Origin: Arcuatula senhousia
Taxonomy: Eukaryota; Mollusca; Bivalvia; Mytilida; Mytilidae
DNA length: 64,000 bases
NCBI GenBank assembly: GCA_963971305.1
Contig: OZ020317.1
Location: forward strand, 19,424,001 to 19,488,000
Direction: 5' to 3'
Made by a program: the position numbers and the translations under genes. The notes below the pieces were generated by a model. That model was given only the letters and a program-made list of their open reading frames with translations, ran no database searches and was not told the DNA's origin. This document shows positions 26,401 through 31,992 of this stretch, piece by piece. Every line of letters starts with the position of its first letter. Position 1 is the stretch's first letter.

Positions 26401-28174
26401 CATTTAGTCAGACACTGTTACAATTTTATCCTTTTTTACCAACTACTTATTCTTAGTAATTGTATGACTATTTAATGTAAAATTTTCTATAAACGATTTG
26501 TTTTTCTTTGTTTTATGGTTATGAATATCCATAAAATATCATATTAACACATGGTATGTCATAATTGTGGTGGACCGCTACATAACCTAACAGACTGAGA
26601 CAATGTTTTGTTTTCATGATTTCCTTCAAATAACAGTTAGTTTGCCCATTTACATGTAGCCATTAAAACACGAAGTAAAAGTTAAAAACAAACAGAGAAG
26701 TTATAAAGATAACACTTTTTGGCCGAATTTCACGTTTCACGGAATGAAAATCCGGATTATAAAATGGTGAATGTTGGGCGGTGGGCGGGCGGGGATGAAA
26801 TTTTCGTAACAGTTTTTTCAGCAACTTCTTATCACAGCCATTTGATATTTTGTATACAGCATCAGGGTGAATGAATAACGCGAGATTCGATATCAGGTCT
26901 GTCACTTTTGCCTACTTCCTGTTTAACGATATCTGGCCATTTTCGACTTTACATACTCTATTTTTATTAATTTAGCGATTAAATTGCTTTGAGGAAAGTA
27001 CTAAACACCAAGAAAGTGTCAGTGGAAGATTCAAAAATAATTTTGAAAAAGGGGGCAACTAATTACTGCCTAAAGGACCCACTTTGGTTATGCTTCCATG
27101 ATTTACTTTATATCCAATCAACATTATTCGCCAACAGGGGGGTGGAGAGAGCTGGCCCCCCTCTGGATCCACCCCAAGTGTAAACATAGCATTGCATATG
27201 TCTATAGGTTTTTTCTTCCTCTGACATAAATTAGTCTGTAATTGTGGAATCAACAAAACAACTCCAAATGAGGAGATTGAAAAATAGAACCATGATTAAG
27301 TTATTCTGACTTTGTTTTTTTTTCTATTCATTACTAAGAAGCAAAGAGGCACCAATGGGGCATTCGAGTGTCAAAAAGGGCACGACAAAACAGGAAAACA
27401 CGGACAAGAAAAGCACGAGGAAAAAACAAAACACAAAATCTATTAACCGAGCAGAAATCAACAACCCACCATTACTTTTGAGAAACCTGTAACAATGCAA
27501 GTCAGGGCCATTTTCGATATTCGATTTCTCTGGTATGCGTTTTCCTTGCTTTGTCATTTCTAGGACATTTTGAAATTGATAATTCCAGCACGATAGTTTT
27601 GTTACTTCTTTTATTGACAACATGATAATGCAAGAATAAAACCAGCTTGTACTTTTTCTTTTGAAAATGGCTCTACATTAATTGTGCAATTTTCTTTCAG
27701 GTTGTGAAAAACCACGTGGAAACAAAATGCAAATGTCATGGTGTTTCCGGTTCCTGTACGGTACAGACTTGCTGGAGACAGTTATCTCCCTTTAATATTA
27801 TAGGTGAAATTTTAAAGAATAAATACGAAAATTCTGAAAAAGTAGAAACTGATAATAACCATGCAAATCGAAAAACTGCACATAGAAGACGTTCTACAAA
27901 AGTTAATGTCGTTTCAAATAATTTGCCGCCAAAACGCAATGATATGATACATATCGATAACTCACCGAGTTACTGCAGACAGAATCGGTATTCCGAAGGA
28001 ACAAAAGCGAGGGAATGTCTCAAAGATAGGAATTGTGAATCCATTTGTTGTGGTCGAGGGTATAATGTACAAACTAAAGTTATGGCAAGACCATGTAAAT
28101 GTGAAGTTGTTTGGTGTTGTCAATTCCGATGCCAGCAGTGTTATATTGAGGAAGAGGTCTATTCTTGTAAATAA
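5153..28174 (+). CDS. Wnt9: Wnt9-family secreted signalling ligand (5'-partial, three exons)
   Basis: Joining 5153-5424, 23203-23471 and 27701-28174 gives 337 residues ending at TAA. This covers everything in a Wnt ligand except roughly the first 30 residues with the signal peptide. Visible Wnt signatures include the [10 protein letters not shown] block, an N-C-S sequon, [16 protein letters not shown] (the Ser of G-S-C being the expected palmitoleoylation site that binds Frizzled), [11 protein letters not shown] and the Cys-rich C-terminus ending EEVYSCK. The blocks [44 protein letters not shown] and WRWGGCGDN match the Wnt9 (Wnt14/14b) subfamily better than other Wnts, from knowledge of vertebrate WNT9A/B. 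Splice sites are canonical GT-AG and preserve phase. The first intron is 17.8 kb and packed with transposons. The initiating exon was not found and probably lies further upstream. Confidence 0.92.
5866..6105 (+). repeat. Dispersed repeat R2, copy in Wnt9 intron
   Basis: This shares several blocks with 34757-34975: GGTTAATTTGG, CCTCTCATCAG, GGTTCGAACA/CGTTCGAACA, GAAGCCAAAT, CCGAGGATATC, and AAGGAAAGA followed by CCTGGTGTTTTTA. Both copies run on the + strand. It is non-coding, of unknown class. Confidence 0.6.
6110..7182. other. Wnt9 intron, nothing recognised
   Basis: AT-rich intron sequence with only short meaningless frames. A near-tandem pair with shared GCATGCACAAAAGTGGG-like words occurs at about 7040-7115 just before the hairpin at 7183. 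Confidence 0.5.
7183..7279. repeat. Long imperfect hairpin
   Basis: Three nested stem blocks pair exactly: CCATAT (7183) with ATATGG (7274), CCCATATCATTCC (7194-7206) with its complement at 7256-7268, and CCCATATTAGGTC (7211-7223) with its complement at 7237-7249, around a 13-nt loop. The bulges are small (4-10 nt). It may be a small MITE or a structured RNA precursor. No expression evidence can be seen in sequence alone. Confidence 0.75.
7285..8324. other. Wnt9 intron, nothing recognised
   Basis: No gene, RNA or clear repeat was identified in this intron stretch. Confidence 0.45.
8325..8655 (+). pseudogene. 5'-truncated LINE 3' end with zinc-knuckle-like C-terminus
   Basis: From 8334 a frame reads [15 protein letters not shown] then a Cys-containing [11 protein letters not shown] and ends in [12 protein letters not shown] and a stop. 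The same pattern (CxxC, D-E-x-H-F, Cys, LNEN, SLELR) ends the LINE fragments at 11.6-12.7 kb, so this is the very C-terminus of a related LINE ORF2. It closes with AATAAACTTATGACTTATGA, a short repeated tail of the type seen at CR1/L2-like 3' ends. Endonuclease and reverse transcriptase cores are absent. Confidence 0.75.
8878..9118. mobile_element. Foldback/MITE-like element
   Basis: The left side (GTACTGTTAAACTGAGAAAC, then CCAAACGAGGCGAAGAGAAA) is the imperfect inverse complement of the right side (9030-9118, ending GTTTCTCAGTTTCCCGGTAC). The arms are about 90 bp with mismatches. No ORF is present. Confidence 0.6.
9734..9797. repeat. Perfect 26-bp inverted repeat with 12-nt loop
   Basis: The arm 9734-9759 (starting ATTAACATGAACGAACATGA) is exactly complementary to 9772-9797, around a 12-nt loop (9760-9771). 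There is no mismatch in the stem. Its class is unknown. It lies in the Wnt9 intron. Confidence 0.9.
10020..10341 (+). repeat. Diverged 5' part of the pearl/Helitron-like repeat family
   Basis: The words AGCTCTACAAAACTCTCCA, AAAATCTTCTTCCCTGAAAC and GGATGTCCTCTACCAAG resemble the head of the element at 32413-34056 (CTCTACAAAAGTCTCCA, AAATCTTCTCCTCTGAAAC, GGGTGTCCTGCACCAA). It runs into the first unit of the tandem array. No coding sequence. Confidence 0.55.
10887..11731 (+). mobile_element. 5'-truncated LINE insertion inside tandem unit 1
   Basis: The frame (open from 10865 to 11617) encodes only the C-terminal region of a LINE ORF2. It has a CKFC...[13 protein letters not shown] zinc-knuckle-like motif near residues 165-190 and ends SLELRTGGS. 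An A-rich tail, ACAATAAAAAAAAAAAA, ends at 11731. Units 2 and 3 lack exactly this segment and join CCTTCATTA directly to TAAGATG, so it looks like a retro-insertion of a partial LINE into an older relative. It is about 40-50% alike in protein to the fragment that follows it. Confidence 0.8.
11742..12880 (+). pseudogene. LINE ORF2 C-terminal fragment, unit 1 copy (open)
   Basis: The open frame 11756-12736 (326 aa) begins with the end of a reverse transcriptase ([13 protein letters not shown] thumb-type motif, then a long helical region) and closes with [21 protein letters not shown], a CxxC-H-C knuckle-like motif, then SLELR. The catalytic palm motifs (FxDD) and an endonuclease are absent, so it cannot act alone. 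A 3' tail ends near TTCAAATAAAGTTAAATTAA. Copies are at 15020-16161 and 17850-19680. Confidence 0.8.
12888..13035 (-). mobile_element. tRNA-derived SINE, unit 1 copy
   Basis: Read on the - strand it contains CTAAGGCGCTGG (the end of a box A-like region) and, about 50 nt on, GGTGTTCGAGTCCC, a good box B. The cloverleaf is degenerate, so this is a SINE head and not a tRNA gene. Nearly identical copies are at 16167-16316 and 19687-19834 in the tandem units. Confidence 0.6.
13037..13229. mobile_element. MITE with AACCATTTGATTTTTAGGG terminal repeats, unit 1 copy
   Basis: The left end AGGGAGCAACCATTTGATTT is inversely repeated at the right end (AAATCAAATGGTCGGTCCCT). Inside is a G run followed by GCGCTTGCGCGCGC. 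It is the same superfamily as the GACCGACCATT MITE at 42804. Copies in the other units are at 16317-16511 and 19836-20022. Confidence 0.7.
13699..14155 (-). repeat. Extra segment in unit 1 related to the 29375-30090 element
   Basis: Units 2 and 3 lack this segment (they read ACTTTTTTGATAAAATG across the joint). It contains the inverse of words from 29375-30090: CGCGTTTTTTTTCCGTCTAGAC and the AAACGCTTTAGCGCTTTGATT block. It therefore represents a partial - strand copy of that element, either inserted in unit 1 or lost from the others. Confidence 0.6.
15020..16161 (+). pseudogene. LINE ORF2 C-terminal fragment, unit 2 copy (frameshifted)
   Basis: Same content as 11742-12880. A one-base deletion in an A run near 15187-15192 splits the frame, leaving 15038-15223 and 15376-16017 open. 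Substitutions relative to unit 1 include Lys to Asn in KYFNECE, Ser to Thr in NRTQ, and CTTC to CTAC within the knuckle motif. Confidence 0.82.
16167..16316 (-). mobile_element. tRNA-derived SINE, unit 2 copy
   Basis: Nearly identical to 12888-13035, with the same box B (GGTGTTCGAGTCCC on the - strand). Confidence 0.6.
16317..16511. mobile_element. MITE, unit 2 copy
   Basis: Copy of 13037-13229 with one more G in the internal G run. Confidence 0.7.
17850..19680 (+). pseudogene. LINE ORF2 C-terminal fragment, unit 3 copy (split by a transposon)
   Basis: The fragment begins at 17850, is interrupted at 17937-18620, and resumes at 18621 with the TACAGCCAATTTTAAC block. The frame from 18611 to 19543 is open, but its first codons come from the inserted element. 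In the knuckle motif Glu-His is changed to Met-His (DDEMHFFF). Confidence 0.82.
17937..18620. mobile_element. Foldback DNA element with about 300-bp inverted repeats, TA target duplication
   Basis: The ends are CACAGCGCATTTAAGGCAGA and its complement TCTGCCTTAAATGCGCTGTG, flanked by TA on both sides. Inverse complementarity continues inward for about 300 bp (for example TTCTGGGGCAAGCCGGGG on the left against CCCCGGCTTGCCCCAGAA on the right), leaving a centre of roughly 100 bp. There is no transposase. Units 1 and 2 show the empty site GTTTAGTACAGCC, which proves insertion. A TA target is typical of Tc1/mariner-like mobilisation; this is inferred. Because GTAC is palindromic, a GTAC duplication cannot be excluded. 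Confidence 0.88.
19687..19834 (-). mobile_element. tRNA-derived SINE, unit 3 copy
   Basis: Nearly identical to 12888-13035, with the same - strand box B (GGTGTTCGAGTCCC). Confidence 0.6.
19836..20022. mobile_element. MITE, unit 3 copy
   Basis: Copy of 13037-13229 with a shorter internal G run and small indels. Confidence 0.7.
20816..21164. other. Wnt9 intron, nothing recognised
   Basis: Unique-looking intron sequence to the right of the tandem array. Confidence 0.45.
21165..21430 (+). repeat. Dispersed repeat R1, + copy
   Basis: Inverse complement of 1940-2260 with divergence. It also carries the block CGGTCCACAAAG, then TTTACGTGCATGAAGCGTGG and CTCTCCACA, which recurs at 53455-53500. Confidence 0.65.
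21435..22532. other. Wnt9 intron, little recognised
   Basis: Only a short R1-like word (GAGCGTGAAACACAAACTCA) near 22482 followed by an ACTC-rich run is recognisable. No gene. Confidence 0.45.
22533..22816. mobile_element. MITE with GTATTCGGACACA terminal inverted repeats
   Basis: The left end, CACGCAAGGTATTCGGACAC, is inversely repeated at the right end, GTGTCCGAATACCCGGCGTG. The internal arms also pair (GGTTTAAAGTTGTT... with GTCAGCTGACC... flanks). It is about 280 bp with no ORF. It lies near the end of the first Wnt9 intron. Confidence 0.7.
23203..23471 (+). CDS. Wnt9: Wnt9 exon (middle)
   Basis: The acceptor TTTATTTTCAG ends at 23202. The first two bases complete the Gly codon begun at 5424. 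The exon reads [43 protein letters not shown], then a basic helix [15 protein letters not shown], and ends ...NLGIK at a full codon before the donor GTATGT (23472-23477). The Cys of [14 protein letters not shown] and of GGCGDN are conserved Wnt disulphide positions. Confidence 0.94.
23477..24395. other. Second Wnt9 intron, nothing recognised
   Basis: No gene or repeat was defined in the first part of this 4.2-kb intron. Confidence 0.45.
24400..24640 (+). repeat. Dispersed repeat R6, + copy
   Basis: The blocks AATGGCCGGATTTCGTTAAA, CAGACCCGAAATCGAAT, GATGCTGTATACCA and AACTGTTACGAAAATTT recur inverted at 26795-26955. Short frames inside are not conserved between copies and are not genes. Confidence 0.55.
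24780..25015 (+). repeat. Diverged copy of the 190-bp repeat that brackets the Penelope-like element
   Basis: It contains CCGGACCCTTAGATCGCAAT, GGGAGGTTTGG, TTTAACCCACCATTTC, then CAGAACCATTGCAAT, in the same order as 63640-63848. It is probably the 3' end of another, dead copy of the same retroelement family. Confidence 0.65.
25020..26790. other. Second Wnt9 intron, AT-rich, nothing recognised
   Basis: Very AT-rich sequence with poly-A and poly-T runs. The longest open stretch (25143-25391) has no recognisable motif, and I do not call it. Confidence 0.45.
26795..26955 (-). repeat. Dispersed repeat R6, inverted copy
   Basis: Reads on the - strand like 24490-24635 (for example AAATTTTCGTAACAGTTTTT on + is the complement of AACTGTTACGAAAATTT). 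The two copies lie inverted about 2.3 kb apart within the same intron. Confidence 0.55.
27330..27480 (+). repeat. Dispersed repeat R3, copy in second Wnt9 intron
   Basis: Ordered words GAAGCAAAGAGGCACCAATG, GGCATTCGAGTGTCAAAAAG, ACACGGACAAGAAAAGCACG are shared with 35350-35580, 41325-41420, 58018-58195 and, inverted, 45440-45610. It is an interspersed non-coding repeat. Confidence 0.65.
27497..27617 (+). repeat. Fragment of the retroelement-bracketing repeat
   Basis: Diverged match to the right part of 63730-63845: CAGGGCCATT, TTTCTCTGG, TTGTCATTTCTAGGAC, AGTTTTGTTA followed by CTTTTATT. It directly follows an R3 copy. Confidence 0.5.
27701..28174 (+). CDS. Wnt9: Wnt9 last exon (Ser-lipidation loop and Cys-rich C-terminus)
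   Basis: The acceptor TTTCTTTCAG ends at 27700. The exon starts in frame [19 protein letters not shown] and ends EEVYSCK TAA (28172-28174), 157 codons. The N-terminal hairpin [10 protein letters not shown] carries the Ser normally palmitoleoylated by Porcupine. Between TCWRQL and SPSYC there is a low-conservation basic linker (about residues 40-80 of the exon, HRRRSTKVN), longer than in many Wnts, as is usual for Wnt9. The C-terminal Cys-rich domain ([33 protein letters not shown]) is complete. Confidence 0.95.
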   Translation, partial: VVKNHVETKCKCHGVSGSCTVQTCWRQLSPFNIIGEILKNKYENSEKVETDNNHANRKTAHRRRSTKVNVVSNNLPPKRNDMIHIDNSPSYCRQNRYSEGTKARECLKDRNCESICCGRGYNVQTKVMARPCKCEVVWCCQFRCQQCYIEEEVYSCK

Positions 28175-29372
28175 TGTTGAAACACAAAAGGGAACAGATT
28201 AAATGGCTATCTGCAAAAAACGAGACGTGAACAAATTTATTTATTTAGTTTTATTATTCTTTATGTCAGTTTTTGAAATTCATTTTTTGCTACATTTGTA
28301 CTTAATTTTGCTGATAGTACCAAAAACAATTTCTGATATTAGAAAGTAGGTCCTTTAAGCTTACTCGTGTAAGATTTCAAATTCAAAGACTCAATAACCT
28401 TAGTTTCTTTTCTTTTATATCAGGACCATTCTAAATGTCTACCATATGTACATGTACGAGAAGGCTGCAGTTGTTTCAAAAAATATTTGAATATAGTCAG
28501 TTAGTGTTTTCCCAAGTATTGCAAAATACAATATTAGTAATGTGCTTTTTTGAACACATTTTTGGGTTTTATTCCGCCAAGTCAGAAATAACGCTCATCG
28601 ACTTCCAACTGTCAATGCAAAAGGTTAATAAAACCAAATATATGCAACCGTATTATGATTGCTTGAGCCAAAAACATTTACCACTGCATACATATAGCTT
28701 TTTACAAGTTTAGAAATAGACCAGTCAAGATCTTTACATTTAAAATGTTATTAGAAATTCTTTCATAGTGTATTTTAGTAAAATATTTTTATAAAAGTAA
28801 TTCTGAATGTATTTATAAAGGTGCTATTTTTTCATTGTTAGGCAATTGTCTCATAGAATTATGACTTTTAAAAATTTAGGCAGCTCCGCTGCCTAAATTT
28901 ACTTTCTCCGAAACAAAGGTTAGCTTAACTTTTGTATGTCGGTTAAGAAATAGCTAGATAACTGTTTCGGAGAAAGTTGTGTGTTGAGATATTTTTGTAT
29001 GAATCTTATCTGTAATATTCACTATCATTTATTTATTGGTATTTGCCTTTTTGTATTTATTAACTTATGTCTTTTGTAACTGTTAAAATATTGTCGTTTG
29101 AAAGAAAAAAATATATTTCAATGTTGATATCTTAATTTACCTTGCTGGAATAATGATTGTCCTAAAAATGTTAGTGTTGCGCAATTTTTACTAATTCGAA
29201 TGTAATTTTGTATTTTATGTAAAATTACGAAAGCAACAATTTAATGATTAAAACTTTTTTGTAATATGGTTTGATCTATTAGTAGAATAAGAAGAGCAGC
29301 AGGTTTTACCATCTTTTTACCAATTATTGAAAGTACAAGTGTTTTATGTGTTCTGAATTCTGCCGGTTTGTA
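28175..29372 (+). other. Wnt9 3' UTR and flank
   Basis: AT-rich sequence after the Wnt9 stop. AATAAA-type words occur (for example near 28627), but I cannot fix the polyadenylation site. It contains two hairpins at 28872-28977. The frame 28435-28713 has no family features and I do not call it. Confidence 0.5.
28872..28977. repeat. Paired hairpins downstream of Wnt9
   Basis: AAATTTAGGCAG (28872-28883) pairs perfectly with CTGCCTAAATTT (28889-28900) over a 5-nt loop. Immediately after, ACTTTCTCCGAAAC (28901-28914) pairs perfectly with 28964-28977 over a 49-nt loop. The adjacency suggests the terminus of a small mobile element, but a 3' UTR RNA structure is also possible. Confidence 0.75.
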
Positions 29373-29374
29373 TT

Positions 29375-30090
29375 TTTACCTGCGTCGCCGAAGGCGAAAA
29401 CAGGTCTAGTAGTCGGGTCACTCCGTCCGTCTGTCATGCTATAGGGGTGTCTTTCTTGTGTAATCTGAATCTAAATCAAAGCGCTAAAGCGTTTAAAGGC
29501 AAGCGAAATATATAAGAACTATAATAGATTTATTCTCTGTTAAAGTATATTGTTCAAAATGTTTGCGAATTATTAATTTTGGTGAGCGAAGAAAGGATCG
29601 TCATGCAGATGCCCTCAAATTTAAGGTTAATGAACACAATGACAGGTATCGTGTAAAAACCGTATCGATTGAAACACCCCTTCGATTAAAATGCACTCGT
29701 CCCAATGATGTGTATTTTGTACTGATTTTATGAATGGTGAAGCTAGAATCTGAATCCATGCATTGACCAATCAAATGAGAGAAATATTTATACGAACCAA
29801 TCAAGTAATAGATGAATACATAATGTTTATTCTATCGCCTTTAACTAAAAAGTTCGTCATGTAAGATGCAAAGGAATAAATAAAATTTGTGCCGGTCATA
29901 TAAAATGCCAATAAAAATTGAGATTTGTAGAAGTGTATATCATGTTAACAAATATTGAAAAGTAATATAGAAAATAAAGCATTTGATTCCAGACTGGATG
30001 CAGGAAAATCACTCCGTCTAGACAGAAAAAAAACGCGAAAATCATCACTACTCTATAGACCCCATAAGGCTTCGCTGGCGCTTGCCTAAA
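29375..30090 (+). mobile_element. Hairpin-headed non-autonomous element
   Basis: It begins with a hairpin: CCTG (29379-82) with CAGG (29401-04), and TCGCC-GAA-GGCGA inside. CACTCCGTCCGTCTGTCATG follows a few bases later. It ends near AAGGCTTCGCTGGCGCTTGC (about 30066-30086). A partial inverse copy lies at 13699-14155. No ORF with family features; class uncertain. Confidence 0.6.
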
Positions 30091-30546
30091 AAACAGTCCA
30101 TATTGGGCCTAGAACGTACAGGGATTAACGTTTTGCCGTGCGACGTATAGGTCCAGACATCGATCGGTCTTGTTCTTTTAAAGAATAAATTAAGAATAAA
30201 ATGGCAGCTAAAACAAAAGTTTAAAGGTAAACTAAAACTTTCATAAGAATGTTAGTGCAATGATCACTGTATTAGTTCATTTTTAGAATGCACAGCAAAA
30301 CTGCGCATATAAAAAAATGTTTGGTAACAACCTGAAAATTTACACTAGATCGGGCTCTTCAAACACGATTTGCAAGTTCTAGAAAATTAACTAGTTGAAT
30401 TAAGCTATCATAAAGCGTTTTCCGTCTAACATTTCCATCTGACAACTATAAAAAACTACGCAAAACTGTGCGCTCAATAATAGTAATGCAATAAAACATA
30501 CTTAATCATTACTGATATTAGGTATTGATAAATGAACATATTTTGT

Positions 30547-30685
30547 GTCTCTTTTGCCTGTACCAAGTCAGGACCATTGCGATCCACCAATTCTCCGGTA
30601 TGACTGATTCGTTCTTGTCATTTTCTCTGGACTATGAGATTGATCATTCAAGTTCGGTAGTTTTGTTATTTCCTTTATTGAATAT
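30547..30685 (+). repeat. Fragment of the retroelement-bracketing repeat
   Basis: Close match to 63722-63845 (TGCCTGTACCAAGTCAGGAC, CCACCAATTCTCCGGTATGA, GAGATTGATCATTCAAGTTC, TTTTGTTATTTCCTTTATT). It appears as an isolated 3' fragment. Confidence 0.75.
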
Positions 30686-30769
30686 TTAATATATTATAGA
30701 CGATATAGAAATGTGGAATCAACCAACATAAAGAAACGGTAATTTATAAATCACAATGATAAACAGCCA

Positions 30770-31416
30770 GGGGCGGTGTTCTCGAAGCTATCTTAGGACT
30801 AAGACGTGTCTATAGACCATCTAGAGACTCGTCATAGTCTTAAGTCGTGTTCTCGAAGCAGTCCTATTTTAAGCTCTTGTCTTATTTTAGGATAAAAACT
30901 AAGACACCAAATTTGATGTCTTTAGACCATCCAATCTTAAATTTTACTAATTTTATACACTATTACTCACTATATTTTGTTTAGGTGTTCACCTAATGAC
31001 ATTTAATCATCGATTAACTTGTATTCAAGGCATCATGCATGATTTTAAACTTTGAACTTATTTTCACATACTTCGATGACCCTGTATGTTGTTTTAATTA
31101 TTTTAGGACAGCGTGGTTATAAATTTAAAATAAAAACTGTAGCTAATAAAGTGTTGACTTTTAGCTTTAGCATTCAAATCGTAGCCCTTTTGGTGTACAT
31201 ACAGAGGAATATATTTTTAAAAAAAGTGAATTATTAAATTTTGTTTGAATAAAAAATGTATTAAATCTATATTGAGACGTCCTAACAAAAGACGCGTCTA
31301 AGATAGTTTCGAGAAACAGATTAGGATGGTCTAAAGATGGTCCAAACTAGGTCTCAAAATTTGACTTTAGACGCGTCTTTAGACAAATTTTAGGATACTT
31401 TCGAGAACACCGCTCC
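30770..31416. mobile_element. Terminal-inverted-repeat element, GTGTTCTCGAAG family (1)
   Basis: The left end GGGGCGGTGTTCTCGAAGCT is inversely matched by the right end (ACTTTCGAGAACACCGCTCC). A second copy of the terminal word (GTGTTCTCGAAGCA) sits about 77 bp inside the left end. It is 647 bp with no transposase. A relative with the same design is at 58851-59505. The short frame 31052-31237 lies within it and is not a gene. Confidence 0.8.
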
Positions 31417-31419
31417 AGC

Positions 31420-31974
31420 AGTCTTCAACATGACCAGAGGTCGCTGCTCGCCGTCTGCATTGGCCAAAGACTACAAATACAATATACAAGATTCAAAAGT
31501 TTAAACCCCTAAATTATCAACGAAAGACACATTTCCTGAACATAGAACAAAAAACCAAAAAAAAAAAAAACCCCAGATAGATGACAGGGACAAGCAAAAG
31601 ATTTGACAAGGATTCGTAGCTTAGGACAGGCACATATGAAATGTGGAGGGGTTAAACTAGTTTTTTTGCCCAATGTTCCCTCTATTACTAATCTTGTACA
31701 AAGCATACAAATATTAAACTAATTGTTTACTTGGAACTTCATGCATACAGAAGGAATGTGTCCATAAGATATAGATGACCCGCCTAAGACCAAAACAGGA
31801 AGTAAAAGTTCGACAGGTCTGAACATCAAACCACCCGGCCAAGTTTCAAATCGTTTCGGTGTACAGGTTATGTGAAACGTTTGGTACGATTGCACAATTA
31901 GAAAGACAAAAACCACCACCATCAATAACAAAAAACCAACAAAGCCCCCCCAACCCAACTTAATTGCAACAATT
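31420..31974. other. Intergenic, nothing recognised
   Basis: No gene or repeat defined. There are runs of A near 31558. Confidence 0.4.
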
Positions 31975-31992
31975 ACTGTGGATTCATTTATT

